Source: Isoperla grammatica (taxonomy: Eukaryota; Arthropoda; Insecta; Plecoptera; Perlodidae). Taken from it: a DNA stretch of 64,000 bases. Both the position numbers and the translations under genes were made by a program. Under the pieces are notes generated by a model, which was given only the letters and a program-made list of their open reading frames with translations, searched no databases and was not told the DNA's origin. How positions within the stretch are numbered: the first letter of the stretch is position 1; the number at the start of each line of letters is the position of its first letter. Below, piece by piece: positions 26,568 through 38,240 of the stretch. Location: positions 8,771,111 through 8,835,110 of the forward strand of contig OX246741.1 in the NCBI GenBank assembly GCA_945910005.1, in the 5' to 3' direction.

Positions 26568-26904
26568 AAGATACTGTGTTTGTGCACAACAACACAATTT
26601 GTTTAGTCGAATCTAGTCTGTGTTGTAACAATATCGACAAAGAGTTCTGCCGTTCCTAGAATTGTAGCCCGACTCCCGAGCCACCGTACCAAGAAGAGAC
26701 ACTAAATTTAATTCTAGCAAACACATGCATGCAGATAAAGTTGTCAACGTTCGGCTTTTGGCAATCGCTAGAATCCGGAGAGTTCTGTAGAAACTTCCGA
26801 ACTAATAACGGCTGTTCCGAGCATTTTGTTTACGATGGCTCAAACATGCATCATGAGAAGCTACGAAGAATGGTTTTGAAAACATAACGACAACATCCAT
26901 CGTA

Positions 26905-27290
26905 TTTGAATATGGTGTGCCCGTCTGGGCCCAAGGAAGAATAGGCCCAGAGTGACTCTGCTAGTCGTAAGAGGTGACGAAAGGAGACCCGTCTCGGCCC
27001 AGGGTAGAATAGTCCCAGAGTGACTCTGCTTGTCGTAAGAGGCGACGTAAAGAGACCCTGTCTCTTCCCCCCCACTGTCCCACTGAATATTTCTCCTCTC
27101 ACTTGGCCCTGCCCTCCCTTGCTGGACTCCCGTATGACGACCCACGTGACGTTCAATGGATCTGATTCGGATGTGGCTTTATTCGTCATCATCATCTTTC
27201 TCATCTTCATTATCAACCGCTCATCGTCTCGATTAGCCATTGTTGCAAAAACATGAGACGTTAAGCCCCATTAATCAATCAATCATCTTG
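26905..27290 (-). mobile_element. Dispersed repeat family 2, copy with tandemly doubled core
   Basis: Read on the minus strand it begins near GGGGCTTAACGTC and GCTAATCGAGACGATGAG. It ends with two successive copies of a ~70-bp core that starts TCGCCTCTTACGACAAGCAG, where the second has ACCTCTTACGACTAGCAG. A single core is also present at 63230-63352. The core is a common motif in molluscan repeats as I know them. Open frames across it are repeat-derived. Confidence 0.7.
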
Positions 27291-30200
27291 AACATGGTGT
27301 CCGGGAACGTCCAAGTTTCGGCACAAACATAGTTTTACCTATTCGTATTTATTGTTACGATTGATTTGTAATGATTGTATAAATTATATAAGATCTTTGA
27401 AAACCAATTTCTCTTTATCTTATGACGTGTTTTGTTCATCAATACGAGATCATTAGAAATGCCAACAACAAAATGTACAAGATTGAGTAAAAGATTGAAG
27501 TGATTGGAAAGCGTATTGTATGGGAGGAAACAAATAATGTAGTAAGAGTTGTACGAGAAGTAATATTGGCTATGTATATGTAATCAGAAATAATAACACA
27601 TAAGTTGAGTTGTTCATGCTAAATGCACTGAAGATTCCAATAATATTATGTTCATGAAAGTTTAACTTGAGTTTTTAAAAGGACAATACTTTTATGAGGA
27701 GATAAAATATTTGATATTCAAGTTATAACCATATAATTCATTATTGCTTTGCAGTTATAATAGATGTATAGGGAATTCACCAATTCATCTTGTACAGCAA
27801 GCAAACAAACAAATTAATTTAATTGGTTGTGCGTTTAACGATTTGGGACATTGTTAAAACACTTGCAGAAACCCAATCCCAACATTGATTGGTTTATGTC
27901 CGTCAATTATCGTCGTGACGTCACGATCGTCTAATAGTTGACCCAAATAAATGAGTTCCACTTCTTGGAACCATCATTCTGATGATTGTGTTGAGCACAC
28001 TCGATGAAAACATGACAATAAGGCAGACACCAAAAGCAATAACAAACCGACGTTTAGATCATTTTGATTGGACGAACGGTAAGAGACAACTGTCACTTCT
28101 CCACTATATTATCTGCACTCAAACACCTAAATGGATTTTGTGTAAAACATGGTGATTAATTCTGCGACATACTGTCTTGGAATGATATTGTTATTGTGTC
28201 CTTTCTAATTTACAAATTACTGTAACGATTTCGCAAATGTGTTTGTAAAAAACTATCGGAACGAAACCATACGCGGAAATTTAACTGAAAAATTGGGAAT
28301 TATATGAAACATAATTAATTATATTTTGTGTTAGTTTTATTATGTGTACTTTGGGGCGGGAAAACAAGAGCAAAGTATAGTTTCTGTTAGGTAAGTAGTA
28401 GTAGTACCTGAATAATCCAAACGTTATTGTGTAGGAAATAGATATCAATAAAATGAGGTTGAATTCCACTATTACTCTAGATTTAAGACATGTTTTGGAA
28501 TAATCAACCACTCATGTAAAAAATAATCTAACCCATTTTTTACACGACGTGTGTGTATATACAAATCAGATATAGTTGTAAATAGTTCGTTCACACCATC
28601 TTGAAAAACAAATATCATAATTGTTCAATTCACACAACTCGTGTAACACGGTTATGAAAAAATCAAAATATTCTGTTCATAAACTCAAGATCTCATAAGA
28701 AATGATTAAAGCACAGAGCATTCCTACTTTTAGATTGATCCTGACATTTGAACTGAGGAGATTCGTGGCTAAGCTGGTTTAAACTCGTTTAAGGCTATGA
28801 TTAAGCTATGGGTCAACAAAGGCTATCGTTCATATGGTACATTGGGCACAGGCAAAACAGAATAGCTGATAACTAGACGGAATATTTGCATTTTCGCCAC
28901 TGCAAAATATTATGAATTTCTACAATATTTTGTGATAACCTCGCAGATATGAATATATCATATTTACAAATACGACAGTTGAATTCCTTGAGAAATCAAC
29001 ACATTACTAATATTTGGCTTTTTTTAGAAAGAAGAAGAATTATTCCTTATTAGTAATTTATAGTTTTGAACTTATAAACCATCGATGGCCTTCAAATATT
29101 ATTTTTAGATTTTAATATAGGTCAAATAACTAAAATAAAGCCGCTTTCTTCATAAAAACAGATCCACAAACAGAATATTTTCATTGGAATTAATTTAACG
29201 TCATAATGTCTTAATTTTGGTTTTTGATTACAAAAAAATATAACCTTTCTTCAGACTTCTAGCTAGATCTAGTTCATACAGTAGCCTATGTCTACTTGTG
29301 ATTAAACGAATCTCATACCACTCCCGTTAACAATCTTATAGAGTAGATCCAGGGACTCAAGATTTGAAACAAAAGGTCTGTATAACAAGGCAAACTATTG
29401 GAAAATAAAAACAGTTTGAGACCACTTGACATTTGTCTTATTATGGCTCGGTCTAATAACCATCCGAATCTTTGCATATCTGTTTTCTTCAGCCTATTAT
29501 TCAACTATTTATCATAACTCATTATCACTCATCGTCACGATTAGTCAAACACATCAATTTGTCTTAGTTAATGTTTCTAGGTTTATTATTGAATGATCGA
29601 TCACTATTCACTATAATGACAGTTCACCATGGCCAGTATTAGAATAGTATCTATGTTTCTGTTCTTGTAATCTAATATAGATGTAGATATTCCAGAAAAA
29701 ATTGAATTAATTAATTAAAAATCTAAACTCAAGATTATGATATTGTATATCATCAATGAAACTTTTAATAACATTTGAAAAATACGTTTTAATTTTGTCG
29801 TATGTATAGTTTTTCTTGAATACGGAACCCGGAATATATTCGAAATCACCTAATTTTCCCCTTTGGTTTAAATCCCCCCAAAAAAACGTTTTTGATTTTG
29901 ACTTTTTTTTTATTTTCGAAAATTCCTTTGGTTGTCTGATATTTTGGACATTTCAGATAAGACACGCGCTAAAAGTTGAAAAAAAAACGTGAAGATAACG
30001 AGGTAGTTTTGATAACACATTTTTCAAAATCATTTGTCCACTACGAAGATTCGAAATAATAATTAACACGTGATATGTCCAAGTCATGATAATCAAACAC
30101 TGAATGTTGATTTAATTGAACAGTCAATTAATTACTTACATCACTAGTACATCACATGAATATTCATACTTTCATACCACGAGTGAACTGTGACCTTGGC

Positions 30201-30326
30201 ATTGCAGCATCACTCTCATAAGTGTCATGCATTATCACCGTCTGATGCACCGCCTTGCATACTTAGTTTGCTACTTAACTTATTTTACATAATGTATTTG
30301 AACACTCCGTTTTTATGAGAGACTGC

Positions 30327-30327
<1 letters not shown>
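27291..30327. other. No gene seen; isolated perfect CRE palindrome
   Basis: Very AT-rich. The only notable motif is TCGTGACGTCACGA (27913-27926), a 14-bp palindrome containing the full CRE octamer TGACGTCA. Confidence 0.5.

Positions 30328-30374
<47 letters not shown>
30328..30374. repeat. (ATT)n microsatellite
   Basis: About 15 perfect ATT units followed by ATTTATTTATCC. Confidence 0.95.
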
Positions 30375-30375
<1 letters not shown>

Positions 30376-31714
30376 TATTTATCCAACAACAGAATTAACA
30401 ATTCCAGGCACAATTGGATATAATATACTAAATCATAATATACTACTATCATTTTTAACACACATAAATACGAATGACTTTTTGTACAACTAATCAGTTT
30501 GGGATTTTAAAAAAAGTGAAGATATTATTTTATCCAATAGTGCAAATATAATTATAACTACTCTACTAAGGTTTTTCCAACAAAACATAATTTGAAGGGT
30601 GCGTGATAAAGTTCTGCTTGCAATATTGTCATTTGAATACCAATACTTGGGCTTGCAAATCAACCGTTGTGAAATTGTGTAAATGTGATTATCTTAAGTA
30701 AAATTCAATGTTGGTCCACATTATAAATTATAAACAAAGAAGCAAAGTCGAAGGGAAAATTGTATCGAATATCGATTGCCTACGTAGTCGATCACGGGTG
30801 CCAAAAATATCGTGAATAACAAACACTATTTTGTTTACAAACGTAATTTGTAGAACTAACATCAGGTTCGATAACAATATGAGCTATACTACGTGAAATA
30901 AATAAATATTAATATTTCTTATAAAGAAAAAAATACTTTATTACAAAAATATGGGAATAAATAATTTTTTGAAATAATACCCTGGATAAATTATGTGTCA
31001 TTGTTTTATTTGTATTACCACTATTAATATAATATAACTTAATAAAACTCTTACGACACCACGGACATAATAGTGACTTCGTAAGTCCATGTTTGCATAA
31101 CAACAGTGTAATAATGATCTTCATTTTCCTACTTCTTTTATTTATTTATATCTAAAGTCAATGCACTTGTTTTTCTGCATCTGTACTGTACGTTTACGAT
31201 TAAAAAAGCCGCTAGCAATCACAAGTCCATACGATAAATCTACCCGCCAAGAGAGACATACATACGAATGCCATATTGTGATCTACCTGTTGTGTTTGTT
31301 GTATAGCTCCCTTGTTATCACTTATCACTGCGCGATATGCTGGCCGTGCACATTCGCATGTGCGTGACGATAGACTAACGAGTCGGCCGTGCGAACCACG
31401 GACCCCGGAACAGAGCGCGACAACCTACACAAACCTCTTCACAGATCGCTTTACACTCTACTCCGACGCATTTTCCCTCTTTTCAGACTATTATTACAAC
31501 ATTTTATAATACAGATGAGGAATATTTTTCAGGGGGAAGGGAGGACTCCATGCCCACTTTAATAAGGGGTGTCAGAAGCTAGCCCCTCCCCCCCCCCACG
31601 ACAGTGCCACCGGCAATATTTCTAAATAATGTTTTAATATGTGGTTTTAAGCGTTTTTAGGAGAGTACGGTCGTCTGCTCAATTGGGTAATTTTCATTTT
31701 ATTTCTAATTTTAG
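30375..31714. other. No gene seen; one GC-richer patch and poly(C)
   Basis: A CpG-containing patch at 31320-31440 interrupts AT-rich DNA and could be a weak regulatory segment. A C run (31589-31597) precedes the cysteine-rich open segments. Confidence 0.4.
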
Positions 31715-32111
31715 TACCATATGTACAGGAGAATGTAAGAGACATGAGTTTGAAGTAAAGAAGATAAAATTAACGAATGTTACAACAAAACAAAGATACA
31801 GATGCTTTGAGTCCATCAGTTGTGGTTCTGTGCGCGTAAAATACTGTTACTGGCTTCCACCACTGCATTATAAAATATCCCCAAAAATTAGTTTAAACTT
31901 TAATGAATGTTATTTTTAATATTTACTATATACACTCATTGCAGAGTCATTAATGCAGATATTTCCATGGAGGGGCTGTAGCTTTCGACGCGATCCAGGA
32001 ATACGATTTGTTGCTGGAGGTTATGCAAGGGGGATGTGTAACTGGACGTGCTATGTAACGAGAGCGTATCTGTGGAAGCTGTGTGATAACAAACTGACCC
32101 GCAACTTTTAG
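31715..32111 (+). other. Two adjacent cysteine-rich open segments, possible exons of a small secreted protein
   Basis: Segment one (31715-31919) follows a pyrimidine-rich acceptor (TTTCTAATTTTAG) and stays open to a TAA at 31917-31919. It contains CTGEC, CFESISC and further Cys residues. Segment two (31945-32111) follows a second acceptor (CATTGCAG) and stays open for 52 codons from an internal ATG (31953) to TAG (32109-32111), with Cys at positions 9, 29, 33 and 44 of that reading. No signal peptide or good donor linking the two is visible, and the possible donors (GCGC|GTAAAA, GTG|GTTCTG) are weak. The paired Cys spacing recalls small disulfide-rich secreted peptides, but I cannot assign a family. 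Chance ORFs are a real alternative. Confidence 0.2.
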
Positions 32112-35100
32112 TTCATTACTAACAATTAAAAAAACATTGATTTAGCTGCGAGCTGCGGCTGATGTTATCATTTTATCTAGTAACGATATGACTATAAATG
32201 AAATGAGAAAAGGTCAAGTTCACATGTAGAGATATAGATAGATTTAATATAAGATTGCCCCCTCTCCTCCCCCCCCCCCCCCCCGCAAAATATTCTCAAC
32301 GATATGTTTTGGTGGGGGAGGGCGGGGGGGGCTTATACTTTGTCCCACCAGTGACCAATATATATAAGAGTATATTTTTCATACGGTTCAAATACACAAG
32401 CTGATCCGTATCACTCAGCGGGCCAACATTCATTTACTGTCTATTTTGTTTCTTGTTTTATTTTTCGATGTAGGTCTACTAATTTAGATAATGAGAAGAT
32501 ATCAGATAATTTTAATAACAAACTATAGCTCATAATATGCTAGAATAGCTTCACCAATAAGATATATGGCTTCATGTTCGTATGATGCAATATTCTTTAT
32601 AATTGCCCGATTCAATTAATTTGAAATAAATGCTGGGATGTTTCATTAAACACAGTGATCGAGAAGCTGTACACATTTTGAGGCACCAGTCAACACTAAA
32701 GAAGTGTAACTGAGGGGTAAGATGAGTGGATGAAAATAGTAGAGGCAGGACAAAAGTGGAATAATGTAGAAATTAAAAGAAAATACATAAAAAATACTCA
32801 TCGGTGCCTTCATAAGCTGTTCATTTGTAAACAAATGTTTATGCGATAAAACAACAAATGCAAAAAGAGACCGTCCATTAATAATTATTAGTTATAACCC
32901 TAATTTAATTTTTTTTTAATAATATTTTTAATTATAAATACAGAGTCATTGACACACTGGAACGTTTGTAGATATAAGGGAGTGTAGTTCTACTTTAAAC
33001 TTGTTCAGTACATTGCTGTCCTGAATTATGTTATTCCTGCGTTTGGACACATACAGTTGTCAAGCTCAGGGCTCTCCTGATTAATTTAATACGGTTGGTA
33101 AGCCTAGAGCAGTAAGTTTGCAAATGAAGTTCTTGATGTCCGCACCGCAACCCTTCACTGGTCTCAGGGGCCAGACTACAAATTAGGGAACTATGCGCAA
33201 TCTCACGGCTGAATATCGTACTACTTAGGGACTCGGGGAGTAGGAGATATAAGGAGTAAGAGCATAGTTACCCCAGCGTAAGTATTCTAATGCTTACGAA
33301 TTACCCGAGTCCAATGGAACCAATATTAACTTTCTACCTCCATAGTTGTTACATCTACGTAAGTGTCCTTTAGCGATAATTTTTTATCGTTTGTTAGTAA
33401 CCTAGAAATTCCAAATTCAGCGAGCGTGCCTAATGTGGAAACGCTAAAATCCAAATAAATAATAAACTAAAAAATAGCTAATTTTTAATTTACTTGTTTG
33501 CCCTTTTTCCTAATCATTGTTAACAAATTGATTTCTAAAATATTGTTTCCTGATTTAGTGTTGGCACCTAGTGAGCCCCCCCCCCCCCCCTCTTATGGGG
33601 AAGTTAGGGTCCATTACCTACCCGAGTTTATTGATCGCGCACATCTGCGACGACGGGCGAGGGGGGGGGGGGGGGCGGTGGTCCAGGGGGAGATATGAGG
33701 GGGTGAACAGCTGACGAGCTCCCAACTTTTGCAATAGCTACACATGAAACAATTAGTTCATGCGATATCTACGATGATTTCAACTTATGAGTTGGAAAAT
33801 AGACGAATTATTAAAATAGATGAATTTGAACAAAAAAATAATATAGGTGGATACAAAAATCAGCAGAAACGCGTACTATTTAACGAATAGATTTAGCTTG
33901 TTTAGTGCAATTCAAACTATTTTGTATAAATTATTACAAATTGGAAAGTATTTCGTTCATCGACTCAAAATGGTTGTGGTGGTCAAAATATTATTTCCGT
34001 TCTAAAAATGTAATAATGTAAATTATATATATTTTTCAAACTTCGTTCAACTACTAAAACTCAATACTTTTTTAAACTTTATTATTGGATTAGGTGCATC
34101 ATCCAGTGTTGTCTCAATCGAAATTCTAATTGCATTCGCCTTTATGACTGAGAAAAAACTCATAAAAAACCTTCAATCAGGATATCCGGTGGCCGGAATC
34201 GAACTGGCGACCTCCCGAATTCGTCTCGACAAGACATACAGAGTTAGGCTGAGCCTGTGAATCCAGACCCAGCGTTTCTTTTGTCGTCGGTTGATGGGGT
34301 GGGTCGTTGGGTCGTTGGGTCGTTGCCACAGGGTCAAAGTTTGAGCGCGCGGCCCAATGATTCAATAATCGATGCAGTGTTCGGTGTTGACCGGAAGGAA
34401 TGGCGAACCTCTATGCTGGTCAGCCAGTTATAGCGTACACTTATCCGGAACTAGCTTTACTGTCTACATACAACACGAGAACGCTAAATTTAAGTCGAAA
34501 AATATGAAAGCATAAGCACTGCAGGTCTTAGGAATATAGAGCATTATTCAAGTGAAAATATTAATATTTATCAGACAATTATAAATCTGGTATAGTACAA
34601 ATAAACATACAATTATTTATAAGGTTCTTTTCGCGGTTCCCATTTTGAATACCAGGCGAATTCTTTTAAAGTGAGCACAAAAATCGATTTTGTTGATTCG
34701 TTTTACAGCTTCGAAATGTATATTATAATTTATAATTAATACTCATGGGTCATCGATAGTTCCTTCGTATAGAGAAAAATAAGAAAACAACAACAAATCC
34801 GCTATTCTGGAAAATATAAAGTTATCTCTGGTAATTGTGGAAGGCGACAGGAGTATCAACAATTAACTGTATCAAACGTGGGAATCCCTGCATAGGGTGC
34901 ACTACAGCGTTCAGTGATGTTCACCTCATCAGGGAGACATTAAGTAACTAGGTACATTAGGGTGTTAGATTTGTTGGTAAGGAATGTCCAAGTGCAATCT
35001 TATAGGATTCAATCCCAGCATTCGCCAAGTGACTGAAGAAACCCCATGCAGAACAAACCTTTAGTCAGGATTGTCATTGTCCGGAATCGAACCGGCGATC

Positions 35101-35663
35101 GTTCGGATTATAATCCCGCGTGTTATGAGGAATGGAAGGGGGTGATCGCATTTATACGCTGACGAACGCCGAAGACATGACCTACGAACTGCACTCAGGA
35201 ATTACGTTACGCCAAGATCAAACTCTAGTACTAATGACATTGACCTATACCTTCTAAGCACGTGACAAGAATAACTTAGTCGTACAACCCTCTCGTGTTC
35301 ATCAAACGTTTATTTCCCATAAAACCTTTCGATAAATCTAATTTTTTCCCCTCAGAATCCTCAATTTTTTTTGGATTAATAATTTAAAATCTCATTAAAA
35401 TCCTGTCCCGTTCTGAATGTTTTATCTTTGCAAAAATAAAATAATTTCTTTGATAACGATGAAATGGACAACACACAAACTAATTTTCGTTTATCGTTCC
35501 TAGTAAAAACCCTTTTCGGTTCATCGGAATTTTCGCGAAGTGTACAGTTTTTTTAAAATTATTTTTTATTTCAAAGTTATACGATCTCGTTGAAGTTACA
35601 TTTTCAATATTTAAAAATTAGTTTGAGTTGATGACAATGATGATGACGATGTGATGGACCCAC
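32112..35663. other. Intergenic or intronic stretch with G/C runs and two tRNA-like SINE fragments
   Basis: Poly(C) runs at 32271-32284 and 33577-33590, and poly(G) at 33661-33674. Minus-strand B-box motifs, AGTTCGATTCCGGCCACCGG (34189-34208) and GGTTCGATTCCGGACAATGA (35075-35094), both follow a CCTT-AGTCAGGAT or CAATCAGGAT block. They mark two copies of one SINE family. GGGTCGTT is repeated three times at 34301-34324. No gene is supported. Confidence 0.5.
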
Positions 35664-35861
35664 CTGTGTTGAGGTGAAGGTCCCCGAAGTGGAGGTTAGG
35701 TTCGTCAACGCAGACACTAGAGAGGAGATGAGAACGGGTTGCGATGATGCTCCGGACCGGCCCGTGATACTGGCGTCGCTTACAGCGCTGGCTCGCAGGC
35801 TGGGGTAGTGTTTGCGGCGGCGTCGCGACGCTTTATTGACCGTTTCAAGAATATCAGCCAT
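35664..35861 (-). CDS. Candidate first coding exon, basic/Ser-rich N-terminus, unknown protein
   Basis: This is an open segment of exactly 66 codons from ATG (35861) to the donor CAG|GTGGGT (GT at 35663-35662), phase 0. It begins MADILETVNKASRRRRKHYP, a short amphipathic lead followed by a basic cluster (residues 13-18), then a Ser/Thr/Leu-rich region. GC content and CpG density are clearly above the flanking AT-rich DNA, as expected for a first exon near a promoter. The segment lies about 2 kb from the divergent GALNT11 5' exon, so the interval between could hold two promoters. No homologue is recognised. Phase does not match a direct splice to the 23234 acceptor unless the ATG at 23223 is the start there. 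Confidence 0.4.
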
Positions 35862-37130
35862 CACGTGGACAATGCATTACTACATCGCTCATCTTATGTA
35901 GACCTATGTCGCAAGTGATGTTTATACGCATCTTGTACGGCTGCCATGGATTGATATTGTGTCAGTTGTAGAGCGAGGGCCTAGGTTAACGTTTGTTGTA
36001 ACAAAGAAGCTGGGTTAATGATTTTTTTAGTTGAAAGTAGGCGGGTCGTTACTTTCACCACTATCACAACCGTCACGACACCACTATTTTTAGCACTACG
36101 ATATCATTTAATTATTGTTAAGATAATGAATATTATTCTTATTTATTAGTCTGATCATTATTGAAATAATATCCAAATTATTATTATTACTGTTGTTGTT
36201 TTACATTTAGTCAATAAAAAGTAAACCACATTTTTAAATTGGTTCTCTTTTTGCGGTACCAGTACTTGGATTGTTCTTATTGTTATTAAAAGATCATATG
36301 GATTTAGCGCGGGTTCTTGCATTAGAAGAAAAAAGAGGTTCGAGTTCCTCAAAAGTTCTTCGCGATTATCACTATAAAGGCATCTTCTCGACTACATTAT
36401 TTGTAGAAATATTTGAAAGCAACTGTTGAGTATTATTATTATCGAACGGGGACGTGACTTTATGCAATTAATTAATTAATTTATTTATTTTATTTTATTG
36501 CATAAATAAGTTGAAATAGTTCAATAATTGTGATATAGAAGGAGACGTTAGGAACAAGGGGACTACATTTTTTTCTAAGAATTGTGTATTATGATGAACA
36601 ACGAGGGGCTGGCTTATAATATGCTCGACCATTCTTGGACAACAAGGTACGAATGGAAATAATAGAATAGGGCAAGACTAATCAAAACAGATAGTTTCTG
36701 ATCTTGTATAATTAATGAAAGTGTTTGATGAAAAGTATTTTGTGTGACACGCAACAAATACGCAGTTGACGAAAAACACTGATACTGTTAATTTTGTAAG
36801 TACATTGATTGATGTATTTATTATGTTTTCCCCTTCATTCACAAAACGACATGAAGGGGGTACGACGTAGCTTACGCCAATATTGAGGATTGAGCTGATT
36901 TTTATACGGCAACCGTGACAGTGACACTAATTGAGACGATGAGCTATTGGAAAGGGGGATGAAAGCATGACAGGTGACTATGAAATGGCCATCAAGCCTA
37001 GGCCTAGCGTACTCCAACAAGTGGGATAGGACTATGCTGCATAGAGACAGCCACAGCTCACAGTACATATTGTGTTGAGTTCTGTGTGTGTTCAAAAAAG
37101 AGCCAGCCCTCATAAGGCTGGATATTCTAA
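35862..37130. other. Interval between a minus-strand exon candidate and GALNT11; nothing definite
   Basis: AT-rich, with a TTAATTAATTAATTTATTTATT run near 36470-36490. It may contain upstream sequence of the minus-strand gene, but no promoter motif is convincing. Confidence 0.4.
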
Positions 37131-37240
37131 GATTGAGACAAGGAGGAAAGAAAGGAGGAAAGGAGGAATAGAACAAAAGAGAAAAATGGAAAAGGAGAAA
37201 GGAGGAAAGGAGAAAAAGGAAGAAAACAAAAATTGGTAGA
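37131..37240. repeat. Homopurine tract upstream of GALNT11
   Basis: About 100 bases are almost entirely A and G (GGAGGAAAGGAGGAATAG and similar), about 370-470 bases upstream of the 5' UTR exon donor. Such tracts can form triplex DNA and are often found near promoters; function here is inferred. Confidence 0.75.
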
Positions 37241-37594
37241 GCTAGTGGCAGAAGAGAGGGAGAGGCTATCTTAATTAATCGTCTAGCTGTTACGGCCGGG
37301 AACTTACCCCAATAGCGATCAACACCCTTCTTCTGAGTTTTAGCCTAGCCCAATAATGTTACATTAATTAACTTCAATGTTGGCTTGATTTGGAACCCAG
37401 TAGACATGCTTTATCTGACCAGTGTTAATTTGATACGTTTTACATGTGTCTATAGAAACTAAAGAAAAAAGAAAACTAGACATTTTTGACGTAACGCGGG
37501 CTTAGAACATTTTCTAGGGTCAGCCTTCATAAGTTGGTACTGCGATTATGGTTCCTAGGGTTATGCATGCTCATAAAATTGGTTGGTAAGCTTT

Positions 37595-37651
37595 TCGAAA
37601 CGAACATGGCTGCGCTGTTTACGGTCTGAATAGGTCAGCTGCTTGTGAAAG
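37595..37651 (+). other. Probable 5' UTR exon of the GALNT11-like gene (3' end only is defined)
   Basis: A strong donor (AAAG|GTAGGT) ends this segment at 37651, and the next acceptor (TTTTGTTTTAG, 38232) opens the exon holding the GALNT11 start codon. The segment carries an 8-codon upstream ORF at 37606-37629, from ATG in AACATGGCTGCG to TGA. The ATG context also resembles a YY1-type initiator element. The 5' boundary is not visible; no TATA box is evident. The exon is inferred from splice signals and spacing only. Confidence 0.5.
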
Positions 37652-37828
37652 GTAGGTATGTCAAGTTATTATTCCCTGCGTCAACAAATACGTGTACGCT
37701 GTTATTATTTCCATATTTATACTTATGTGTAATACATTCTTCCACGTTTCACATTTAACGTGGTAGGTACGTAAGTGATCAGTGTATTTTAAGTGAAGGC
37801 ATACAAATTTTAAGGTTAATGGTAGTCC

Positions 37829-38180
37829 TACAGTAGGCCCAGGCCCTCAACTTTCTAAAGCTAGCCTATGTAGGCCTAGGCCTAGTCCTTACAGTGAGAA
37901 GGGCTACTTACATATACAAAGTCTTCAGCTAGGCCTAAACTTTGACAAAACCAAAGACCTAGGGTAAGCATATAGCAGGAGTTAGCCTAGGCCTAGGCTT
38001 CCATGTTAGGAGCACATTTGGGCCTAGCCCTAGGCCTATCAACATCTTTGAACCGTTTTAGACTCCAACCGATTTGCCTAAACCATTGCAGAGCTCTGTG
38101 GTATCTTATGTAGTCATAGGATGGTTAAAATTTCTACTCAAAGCCTATAACCTAGTTTTGACAGCTAGGCCTAGCATCAG
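37829..38180. repeat. TAGGCCTA/CCTAGG palindrome cluster in the first GALNT11 intron
   Basis: TAGGCCTAGGCCTAG, CTAGGCCTAAAC, AGCCTAGGCCTAGGC, CCTAGGCCTATC and CTAGGCCTAGC occur within 350 bases. Single TAGGCCTA octamers recur in other GALNT11 introns (38857, 39129, 41841). Confidence 0.7.
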
Positions 38181-38240
38181 AACATAAAATTTGTTTTTGT
38201 ATCACGGTACACTGTTATTTCTTTTGTTTTAGATATCAGG

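Noticed and set aside
34189..35094. tRNA genes suggested by GTTCGATTCC motifs
   Set aside because: Both lack a foldable cloverleaf and share a non-tRNA block downstream, as expected for SINE heads.
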